In this document: one piece after another, positions 49,333 through 57,232 of the stretch
How positions within the stretch are numbered: the stretch's first letter is position 1
How the letters are laid out: the number at the start of each line of letters is the position of its first letter
Assembly (NCBI GenBank): GCA_965366625.1
Contig: CBDUGP010000005.1
Coordinates: 1-64,000, forward strand
From: JAUIJL01 sp965366625
Lineage (GTDB): Bacteria; Acidobacteriota; Thermoanaerobaculia; Multivoradales; J023
Reading direction: 5' to 3'
Length of the DNA: 64,000 bases
Position numbers and translations under genes: made by a program
The notes under the pieces: generated by a model
Database searches by the model: none
What the model saw: the letters and a program-made list of their open reading frames with translations, nothing else
What the model was told of the DNA's origin: nothing

Positions 49333-50869
49333 ACCCAGCATTTGGCGAAAGCTCGTCGGCATCGATGTACGGTCCTTGGCGGCCCTTCGCATCGCCCTGG
49401 CATCGGTGTTGATCTACGACCTTCTCGCCCGGGCTCGGGATTTAGAAGCCTTCTATTCCGACACCGGTGTGTTGCCACGGGCGGGATTGCTGGCCTGGAA
49501 AGAAGGGGCTCTCAACTTTTCGCTCCATTTCCTGAGCGGCATTTGGTGGGTGCAGGCTATGCTCTTCGCCCTTGCGCTTTGGGCCGCAGTCGCCTTATTG
49601 CTCGGGCGTCATACTCGGCTCGCCGGCTTTCTGTGCTGGTTGATGGTGGCTTCCCTGCACGTACGCAATCCATTGGTCTTGCACGGTGGCGATATGTTGC
49701 TGCGTTTGCTCCTATTTTGGGGCATGTTCGTACCCTGGGGACGGGTCGCCTCGTGGGATTCGAGGATCGAGCCACAGCCCCGGCCACACCTACAGCGGGA
49801 TCCCATGGTGGTTAGTGTCGGCACCCTAGCGTTGAAATTGCAGCTGTGCGGCATGTATTGGTTCTCGGCGGCGCTCAAATGGCATCCGGTGTGGGTCGAA
49901 GACGGCACGGCCGTGGCCATGGCTTTGCGTCTCGATCAATTGGTGACGCCTTTTGGCCGTTTCTTGACCCAATGGCCCGAGCTTCTTCAACTCGCCACCT
50001 TTGCCACGATGGGGCTGGAGACCGTGGGGCCCGCCCTAGCCTTTTCGCCGGTGAAGACCGCGGCCATGCAGATGCTCGCGGTGGTGGTGTTTGCGGGTTT
50101 CCACCTCTTCGGCCTTGCGCCCGCCCTCTACTTGGGCATCTTTCCCTTCGTTTGCGCCGCGGGATGGTCGATGTTTATCCCGAGTCGATTTTGGCAGGTG
50201 TGGTGGCCCCGGTACCGCCCGGTCGGCCTCAATGCTTGGATACGTAGGTTGGCTTTTGGTCTGGGTCAACGGGCGCCGAGCCGGATCGGGGCCCGACGCG
50301 CTTCCCGCGACCCAAGGACGTTCGTGCCCGGGGCCTTTCATTGGACCGTTCAAGGTCTGGTCCTGTTGTTGATGATTTACGTCGGGTTGTGGAATCTGCG
50401 CACGGTAGATTTCGAACGTTACGAGAAGATCCTGCCGAAATCTGCAAATGGAGTGGGTGACTTCTTGCAGCTGGGCCAAATCTGGAATCTCTTTGCCCCA
50501 TTCCCGGCCACCGAAGACGGCTGGTTTGTCTTCGAAGGCACCTTGGTGAATGGGGAGCTGGTCGATGCGCGCTCGAATCCTATACGCCCGACGCTCGCCG
50601 ACTTCGACAAACCCGCCAATCCATCCCGTTCGTTGGGCAACGAGCGATGGAAGAAATATTTGATGAATTTCGACGATCCCCAAAACGGGGTGCACCGCCG
50701 GATGTTCGGGCAGTATCTTTGCCGTCGGTGGAATCGATTAGCCCAAGGCGACCTTCGCCTGGGCTCGATCGGCATGTATGTCATGCGCGAGCGAACCTTG
50801 CCTTCGGGCGAAGAGGAAAAACCCGTGCGCGGTCGCTTGTGGAATCAGATCTGTGTGGTTTCTGACTGA
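49325..50869 (+). CDS. HTTM-domain (vitamin-K-carboxylase-like) membrane protein
   Basis: A protein of about 514 residues with some eight membrane segments and a C-terminal soluble part. The N-terminal LRIALASVLIYDLLARARDLEAFYSDTGVLPR and GGDMLLRLLLFWGMF, with a later MYWFSAALKWHPVWVEDG, are typical of the HTTM (horizontally transferred transmembrane) family related to gamma-glutamyl carboxylase. In bacteria the role is not established. I favour the GTG at 49325, coupled to the leader peptide; a GTG at 49292 is in frame. Confidence 0.85.
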   Translation: MSEPSIWRKLVGIDVRSLAALRIALASVLIYDLLARARDLEAFYSDTGVLPRAGLLAWKEGALNFSLHFLSGIWWVQAMLFALALWAAVALLLGRHTRLAGFLCWLMVASLHVRNPLVLHGGDMLLRLLLFWGMFVPWGRVASWDSRIEPQPRPHLQRDPMVVSVGTLALKLQLCGMYWFSAALKWHPVWVEDGTAVAMALRLDQLVTPFGRFLTQWPELLQLATFATMGLETVGPALAFSPVKTAAMQMLAVVVFAGFHLFGLAPALYLGIFPFVCAAGWSMFIPSRFWQVWWPRYRPVGLNAWIRRLAFGLGQRAPSRIGARRASRDPRTFVPGAFHWTVQGLVLLLMIYVGLWNLRTVDFERYEKILPKSANGVGDFLQLGQIWNLFAPFPATEDGWFVFEGTLVNGELVDARSNPIRPTLADFDKPANPSRSLGNERWKKYLMNFDDPQNGVHRRMFGQYLCRRWNRLAQGDLRLGSIGMYVMRERTLPSGEEEKPVRGRLWNQICVVSD

Positions 50870-50955
50870 GTGCTGGACCGGGGCTAGAGACTGCTAAGAT
50901 TCTTCGAAGCCGACAGCCCGCTGAATAGAATCCGGCGTCCAGGAGATCCCCATCA

Positions 50956-52743
50956 ATGCAGTGCCCGCGACAGGTCTTTTCGAACGCTGGATTAAGGACC
51001 CTGCGGGCAGCTCTCCCGATCTTTGTAGGATCGGCGTTGTTGCTCGGCGCATCGGCGGCCGCAGATTCGAGCGCCGAGTTGAATTCGGCAGCGGAGCGAG
51101 ACGTCTTGGTCTCCAATGTAGTGGGCGAGCACGGTGGCCGATTGGTCGTGGCCTTGCGGGCCGAGCCGACCACCTTTAATCCGGTCACCGCCCTCGACAA
51201 CCCTTCGTTGACCATCTTGCGTCGAATCACAGCGGATTTAGTGCACGTAGACCGTGCAACCCAGCTGCCGGCGGCCGCACTCGCCAAGAGTTGGCAGCGT
51301 TCCGCCGACGGATTGCAATACATCCTCAACCTGCGCCGGGGCATTCGTTTCTCCGACGGCCATGCCTTTGATGCCGAGGATGTGATGTTCACCTTCGAGG
51401 TGCTGCTCGATTCCCAGGTCGGCTCACCCCATCGGGATTTTCTAATGCCCGGCGGTCAGGCGATCGTGGCCGAAAAGGTCGATGCTCACACCTTACGTTT
51501 TCAGCTTCACCGGCCGAATGCTGCGGGTTTGCGCCTCTTCGACAATCTTCCGATTCTGCCCAAACATCGGCTGGAGGAGCCTTATCGGCAGGGACGCCTG
51601 GGTGAAATGTGGGGAACCGGCAGCGACCCCAAAGAAATCGTCGGTCTAGGCCCGTTTCAGATCGAATCTTATGTGCCGGGAGAGCAGGTCGTTCTGAGCC
51701 GGAACCCCCATTATTGGAAGGTCGATTCCAAGGGGCGGTCCCTACCCTTCCTCGACCAGCTGGTTTTTGTCTTCGTCGCCGATCAAACCGCGCAAACCCT
51801 TCGATTCCAAGCCGGCGAGGTTCACGTGGTCGATCGTCTGAAAGCGGAGAGCTTTGCCTATTTGCAGACCCGTCCGGGAAAGACCATGTGGGACCTGGGG
51901 CCAGGTCTCGAATATAGCTTCCTCTTCTTCAACCTCAACCACTTGGAAGACCGACCGGATTTGGAGCGCAAACAGAAGTGGTTCAAGGAAGATCGATTTC
52001 GTCGGGCCATATCCACGGCCATCGATCGTCAAGGCATCGCCGGGCTCATCTACGCGGGCCAGGCCAGACCCTTAGCAACCCATGTGACGCCGGGAATCCA
52101 GCAGTGGGCTCAGACGGACCTCGAACCGACCCCGCAATCGCTCACAGAATCTCGTCGCATATTGGAGGAGATGGGCTTTCGATTACGCGGTAAGAGGCTG
52201 CACGATGCAGGCGGCCTTCCCGTGGAGCTGACGATCATCAGTACTTCTTCGAATCAAGAACGCTTGGGCATGGCGACCATCGTGCAAGAAGATCTGCGCC
52301 AGCTGGGGATCGGCGCGACGGTGGTAGGCCTCGAATTTCGGGCTCTGTTAGATCGTGTTTTCAACAGCTTTGATTACGAAGCGGTGGTGCTCTCCATGAA
52401 CAGTGGTGATACCGATCCCAACGCTCTGATACCCGTTTTGACCTCGGGGGGAGGCAACCATCTTTGGCAGCTCAAGGCGGGGACCGAGTTGCCCCGTTGG
52501 CAGCAAGAAATCGACGCGTTGATGAGCCGTCAAGCCGTGACCCTAGACGATACGGAGCGAAAGCGGATGTACGGCAGGGTCCAACAGCTGGTGGCGGAGC
52601 ACTTACCGATGATTTTCTTGGTCAGCCCCCATGTCTTGGCCGGAAGTGCCTCGGCACTCGGTAACTTTCGCCCCACGGTCTTGGGCCATTCGACCCTATG
52701 GAATGCCGAAGAGCTCTATTGGAAGTCCTCAGCAGGCAATTGA
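50956..52743 (+). CDS. Peptide/oligopeptide-type ABC transporter substrate-binding protein
   Basis: A 595-residue SBP_bac_5 protein. A signal peptide (LPIFVGSALLLGASAAA) is followed by LVVALRAEPTTFNPVT, YILNLRRGIRFSDGHAFDAEDVMFTFE, GLGPFQIESYVPGEQVVLSRNPHYW and the DRxAIA-like ISTAIDRQGIAGLIY segment. Such proteins deliver peptides to an inner-membrane ABC importer. No permease or ATPase gene is adjacent, so it either pairs with distant genes or serves as a sensor. It is 14 nt upstream of the CHAT gene, so the two are probably cotranscribed. Confidence 0.92.
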   Translation: MQCPRQVFSNAGLRTLRAALPIFVGSALLLGASAAADSSAELNSAAERDVLVSNVVGEHGGRLVVALRAEPTTFNPVTALDNPSLTILRRITADLVHVDRATQLPAAALAKSWQRSADGLQYILNLRRGIRFSDGHAFDAEDVMFTFEVLLDSQVGSPHRDFLMPGGQAIVAEKVDAHTLRFQLHRPNAAGLRLFDNLPILPKHRLEEPYRQGRLGEMWGTGSDPKEIVGLGPFQIESYVPGEQVVLSRNPHYWKVDSKGRSLPFLDQLVFVFVADQTAQTLRFQAGEVHVVDRLKAESFAYLQTRPGKTMWDLGPGLEYSFLFFNLNHLEDRPDLERKQKWFKEDRFRRAISTAIDRQGIAGLIYAGQARPLATHVTPGIQQWAQTDLEPTPQSLTESRRILEEMGFRLRGKRLHDAGGLPVELTIISTSSNQERLGMATIVQEDLRQLGIGATVVGLEFRALLDRVFNSFDYEAVVLSMNSGDTDPNALIPVLTSGGGNHLWQLKAGTELPRWQQEIDALMSRQAVTLDDTERKRMYGRVQQLVAEHLPMIFLVSPHVLAGSASALGNFRPTVLGHSTLWNAEELYWKSSAGN

Positions 52744-52757
52744 CGAGTCGCTTGGCC

Positions 52758-55664
52758 ATGTCTGATCCCATTTCCGCTTGGGCGGCGCTCGAAAGCGATG
52801 ACCAACGGCGGCACGAACTCGCTCTCCACCCTGAGCTGTTGCGCCCGATTACCGTCAAGGAGCTTTGCGACCGGGTGGTCGCCGAACTCCGGACCAATCT
52901 GGATGCGGCCGAGCAGCTCGCCAAGAGCGCCCGGTTCTTGGCCGGCGAGCTGGCCGACGACTACTGTCGTGGCCGAAGCTGTCGGGCCCTTTCGATCGTT
53001 TGCATCCAGCGCCGTGACTATCCCACGGCCTTGTCTTACGCCGAAGAAGCCCTAGAGCATTTCAAAGCCGTCGGTGACGACCTCGAGGCGGCGATCACCC
53101 GTTCCAGCAATCTCCACGGCTTGGTCCATCTCGGTTTTCACGAGCGGGCGCTTGAATGGGCGAAGGCCGCGGAGGATACCTTCCGGCGTTTGGGGGACCA
53201 CCTGAGGTTGGCCCGCTTGCGATTTAACGTGGGTACCCTGCTGGCGCGGCAAGATCGCTTTGGTGAGGCCTTGGGGCATTACCGCTCCGCCCACCGGACC
53301 TTCCTAGCCATTGGCAGGGCCCAAGACGTAGGCACCTCGCTTCGAAATATCGCTGTCTGTCTTCAATGTGATCACCAGCTCGAAGAAGCTCTCGAGGGCT
53401 ATCACGAGGCTCGGGCCTATTGTGAGCAGAACGAGCTGTCCCTCTTGGTCCTGGAGATCGACTACAACATCGCTTATTTGCACTATTTGCGCGGGGAGTA
53501 CGGCATTGCGATCGAGCTTTTTGAACTCGGCCGTGTCAATTGCGAGCAGCTCGGGGATCGTCAGCACATGGCGCTGTGCGACCTCGACCTGTCAGAAATC
53601 TATCTGGAACTCAATTTGGTCGGAGAAGCGGCTCATCTCGCCGAGCGAGGGCGCCAAGAGTTTGAATCCCTGGAGATGGGATATGAAGTCGCTAAGTGTT
53701 TGACCAACCTTGCGTTGTCCAAGGGGCGGATCCGGGAAACGGATCAGGCGTTGAGCTTGCTCGACCAGGCTCGAAATCGCTTTTTGGAGGAGAACAATAC
53801 GATCTGGGCCGCGCTAATCGATCTCTACCGGTCCCAGATCTTGGCGGCAGCCGGGCACTCCGACGAATCCGTGGCGCTCGCCGAGCGGGCGCTGAGTGTC
53901 TTCGATCGGCACGATTTGCCGGCCCGGGTCGCCAGATGCGAGATCCACCTGGCACGGCTCGCTCTGCGCCGCGGTGCCGCGGAGCAGGCGCGCTCGTGGT
54001 GCACCTCGGCGCTTTCGCGGTTTGAATCGTTCGAAGTCCCAGCCTTTGAATATCGAATCTGGGCCTTGGTGGGCGAGATTGAGGAGCATTTGGGTCGACC
54101 GGAAGCTGCGGTGGAGGCCTTTTGGAAAGCGGAATCGACCCTGGAGCGGTTGCGCAGCCACCTCCAGACCGACGAGCTGAAGATTTCTTTTCTCGAAGAT
54201 AAGTCGGAAATCTATGAGGGGTTGGTTTGGCTCGGATTTGAGCATCTCGGCGCCGAGCCCCAGCTCATTTTTGAAACCATCGAAAGGGCGAAATCAAGGG
54301 GTTTGGCGGATTTGTTGGCGGTGCGCGTGGACACGATTCGGGCCAAGTCCGGATCGGACGAAAAGGTCGTCGAGCTGCGAAAGCTGAGACGCGACCTCAA
54401 TGGCTCTTATCGTCAGCTGGATCTGCTCGAGGTTCAAGGAGATTCCAAACCTACCGAAAGGGTGGAAAAGCTCCGGCAGCTGATTCGCAAAAATGAAGAC
54501 CGCTTAGTCCGGATCCTGCGCAAGCTGCAACGCTCGGATCGAGAGCTGAGTTCTCTACAGCAGGGCATGCAGCCGAGCTTAGAGGGTGTACAGGCCGTCT
54601 TGCCCGCAGGCTCGGTGTTGTTGGAATATTTTCTCGCTAGGGGGCGGGTGTTCGCTTGCTTGGTGCAGAGAAGCGGTATCGAGGTCTTCAACCTAGGGTC
54701 ATCGGTCCTGCTCGAAGAGCGGATGCGCGCTTTTCGCTTCCAGCTCTCGAAGATGTTGTTGGACCCGACCTATGTGGCGACGTTCCAGGCGACCTTGCAG
54801 CAGCATATTCAAGTCCGCCTGAAGGACCTCTATGACTTGTTGATTCCGCCGGCGGTGAGCCGTCTTTCGCCCCATCACCTGATCGTCGTACCCCATGGTC
54901 CCCTGCACTATTTGCCATTCCATGCTCTTTTCGACGGTGTGCAATATCTGATCGATAGATTCTCGATCTCCTACTCACCCAGTGCCGGTGTCTACGGCCT
55001 GTGCCGCAACCGCCCGCCGAGCGCCGGCCGAGGAGCGCTGGTTTTGGGGGTTGCGGACGAGCGTGCTCCGTTGATTCTTAAAGAAGCTGAGACGGTTGCG
55101 AACGCTCTCCCGGAGGCGCGATTATTTGTCGGCTCCGAGGCGGACGAGCAGAATCTACGCCGCTTTGGGGCCGAGGCAAGATATGTACATCTGGCGGCCC
55201 ACGGTGATTTTCGTCGTGACCATCCGATGTTCTCTTCGATTCAACTCGGTGGCGGACGACTGAATCTTTTCGACCTTTATAATCTGGAACTCGATGCGGA
55301 CTTGGCAGTGCTCAGCGGCTGCGGCACGGGTTTGAGCGACGTGCGCCAGGGTGACGAGCTGGTCGGGCTGACTCGCGGCCTGCTCTACGCCGGAGCGAGA
55401 ACCGTGGCGGTGTCTTTGTGGGATGTCAACGACGAAACGACTACGGAGCTGATGGGTGCCTTTTACTCACAGCTCGGCCAAGGGCTCGAACCCGCTGAAG
55501 CTCTGCGAAGGGCGATGGCAAAGCTCAGAAAAGAATACGCCCATCCCTATTATTGGGCGCCATTCGTGCTTATCGGCGATGCTTTTGGCGACTCAGTCGC
55601 CGGAGAGACCGTGACGGAAGGCGTTGTAGGTGTCGAGCCGACCGCTTCCAGCTTCTTGGGTTGA
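52758..55664 (+). CDS. TPR-CHAT caspase-like protein
   Basis: A 968-residue protein. About residues 40-480 form TPR-like helical pairs with repeated A-L-x-Y/H-x2-A spacing; a coiled-coil stretch (REKVVELRKLRRDLN type, about 540-600) follows; the C-terminal CHAT domain begins near 690. The catalytic dyad of this caspase clan is intact: His815 in HLAAHGDF and Cys855 in LSGCGTG. CHAT proteases are activated through partner binding to the TPR part and cleave specific proteins in cell-death, defence or separase-like roles. The adjacent subtilase and sigma-factor genes suggest a proteolytic cascade. The start at 52758 is the first ATG after the SBP stop. No signal peptide is present. Confidence 0.93.
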   Translation: MSDPISAWAALESDDQRRHELALHPELLRPITVKELCDRVVAELRTNLDAAEQLAKSARFLAGELADDYCRGRSCRALSIVCIQRRDYPTALSYAEEALEHFKAVGDDLEAAITRSSNLHGLVHLGFHERALEWAKAAEDTFRRLGDHLRLARLRFNVGTLLARQDRFGEALGHYRSAHRTFLAIGRAQDVGTSLRNIAVCLQCDHQLEEALEGYHEARAYCEQNELSLLVLEIDYNIAYLHYLRGEYGIAIELFELGRVNCEQLGDRQHMALCDLDLSEIYLELNLVGEAAHLAERGRQEFESLEMGYEVAKCLTNLALSKGRIRETDQALSLLDQARNRFLEENNTIWAALIDLYRSQILAAAGHSDESVALAERALSVFDRHDLPARVARCEIHLARLALRRGAAEQARSWCTSALSRFESFEVPAFEYRIWALVGEIEEHLGRPEAAVEAFWKAESTLERLRSHLQTDELKISFLEDKSEIYEGLVWLGFEHLGAEPQLIFETIERAKSRGLADLLAVRVDTIRAKSGSDEKVVELRKLRRDLNGSYRQLDLLEVQGDSKPTERVEKLRQLIRKNEDRLVRILRKLQRSDRELSSLQQGMQPSLEGVQAVLPAGSVLLEYFLARGRVFACLVQRSGIEVFNLGSSVLLEERMRAFRFQLSKMLLDPTYVATFQATLQQHIQVRLKDLYDLLIPPAVSRLSPHHLIVVPHGPLHYLPFHALFDGVQYLIDRFSISYSPSAGVYGLCRNRPPSAGRGALVLGVADERAPLILKEAETVANALPEARLFVGSEADEQNLRRFGAEARYVHLAAHGDFRRDHPMFSSIQLGGGRLNLFDLYNLELDADLAVLSGCGTGLSDVRQGDELVGLTRGLLYAGARTVAVSLWDVNDETTTELMGAFYSQLGQGLEPAEALRRAMAKLRKEYAHPYYWAPFVLIGDAFGDSVAGETVTEGVVGVEPTASSFLG

Positions 55665-57017
55665 CGTGATTTCCACGGAAGAGACGTCAAAAACTTCTTC
55701 GGCTGCCTCGTAATCGACGAAGAGGTCGATCGCCTCGTCCGCGTTCAGTAGGGTGGTCGTTCCCGAAACCAATCCGGCGCTGAAGGAGGTTCCCCAGGCG
55801 ACGGCATAATGCCCTCCGGGATAGAGGGTGATCAGCTCCTCACCCGGCGCGGCTAAGCTGACCAGGCGGGGACCGTAATTGGAGAAGGCGCTCAACGCTC
55901 CTTGGGGGTCCGTCGAAGCAACACCCAGGACCGAGCTGAAGGCGGCAGGCCAGCTCTTGGAGGTTTTGGCGTTATTGCCGGCGGAAGACACGCACACCAC
56001 TCCTTGGCCGGCCGCAAAGCTGATAGCTCTTTTCAACTCAACGGATTGCTTATCGATACTGAAGCTCATGTTGATCACATTGGCTCCATTCTCGACCGCA
56101 AAGTAGATGGCTTGAATGACATGCCAAGGGTTGGCTTGCCCGTTGCCGTCGAAAACCCGCAAGGGCATGATTTTGGCCCCTGGAGCGGCGAGCCTAACTA
56201 AACCCGCGATCATCGTCCCATGGCCGAAGGCACTCGGCAGATCAGCGCTTTCTAGGATGGAGGCAAAGGATTGATCGACGATAGTACGGGTTGACGGGCC
56301 CACGGAAACCGCACGGCCTTGACCTTCTAAAATGCTGGCAAAGGATTGATCCGCGGTGCTTCGGAGGTCGTTCTTGAGCTGCTCTCGCACGCTGGGGTGG
56401 ATGGCGTCCCATTCCGACGGGAGGCCGTCGCTGTTTTCAATGAAATCGTAACCCGGGACCAACGCTCCGGCGAGCACGGGGTGATCGGAATCGATGCCGG
56501 TGTCGATAATGGCGACCGTGCCGAATCCTTGGGCTTTTTCGGCGCCCAGAGCACGGGTTTCCGGCAATCGAACCAAATCGGCGGCCGGTTGGCTCATGAA
56601 TCCGTCCCATACCGGGGATTCAAAGTGTAAGGCTTCCATTCCGGAGTATTCGCCTTGCAAGATCAACGAGCCGATCGGAACGCCGGTGCCGTCGGCCATG
56701 GAGTCCAAACGTGTCTCTGCAAGGGAAAGCCGGCCCAATTTTTCGAAGCTTCTCACCCTGGGATCTTGTCGTACGGTCTGAAGAAGCTGGCGCTCCGAGC
56801 CCCCTTGTGGGGCGGACACGAGGGCCACGTCCTGTTGGTGAACCACTCGGTCTTCGATCATCAGGCCGTAGCTTTGTGCTACCGCCTCCATCTCGAATTC
56901 CGAAACCTCGAGAACAAAGCAGCCCTCGTTCGAGGCATGGGTGCAATTCTGCGCTTCCAAACTGGCAGTTTGCATCGACGCGAGAAGCACGAAGCAGATC
57001 ATCATCACACGAATCAT
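55593..57017 (-). CDS. Subtilisin-like serine protease (S8)
   Basis: A 474-residue exported subtilase. A signal peptide ends near SLEAQN; a prodomain of roughly 120 residues follows; the catalytic triad is Asp172 (IIDTGID), His266 (FGHGTMIAGL) and Ser411 (GTSFSAG), with SSAGNN carrying the oxyanion Asn. Between Asp and His the protein contains a duplicated DQSFASILE segment inside an extra loop. AGGAGG precedes the ATG at 57017. Its last 72 nt overlap the CHAT gene tail to tail, so the two C-termini share DNA in opposite senses. Confidence 0.93.
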   Translation of the reverse strand: MIRVMMICFVLLASMQTASLEAQNCTHASNEGCFVLEVSEFEMEAVAQSYGLMIEDRVVHQQDVALVSAPQGGSERQLLQTVRQDPRVRSFEKLGRLSLAETRLDSMADGTGVPIGSLILQGEYSGMEALHFESPVWDGFMSQPAADLVRLPETRALGAEKAQGFGTVAIIDTGIDSDHPVLAGALVPGYDFIENSDGLPSEWDAIHPSVREQLKNDLRSTADQSFASILEGQGRAVSVGPSTRTIVDQSFASILESADLPSAFGHGTMIAGLVRLAAPGAKIMPLRVFDGNGQANPWHVIQAIYFAVENGANVINMSFSIDKQSVELKRAISFAAGQGVVCVSSAGNNAKTSKSWPAAFSSVLGVASTDPQGALSAFSNYGPRLVSLAAPGEELITLYPGGHYAVAWGTSFSAGLVSGTTTLLNADEAIDLFVDYEAAEEVFDVSSVEITSTQEAGSGRLDTYNAFRHGLSGD

Positions 57018-57232
57018 GATTTCCTTTCCTCCTAAGGCGGGCTAGTGGCCCAGCTCCCCAACCTCTCACCATCGCTGGTGTGGAGGTTATTGTCGCGCTT
57101 TTCGCGACTTGGGAGTCGCCTCATCGGGGAGGCCGGCTGTAGATGTAACGTTGCCCACCTTAATAGAGTGTGTCGGTGGGTCATTTGATATACCGGAAAT
57201 CGAGATTCTCGCGCTTTTCCATCACTTTTCGG
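57018..57232. other. Intergenic gap between two minus-strand genes
   Basis: About 215 nt upstream of the subtilase gene and downstream of the 815-residue gene. It includes a short hairpin GTCGCG..CGCGAC at 57092-57108. The subtilase promoter should be here; none is clear by eye. Confidence 0.45.
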
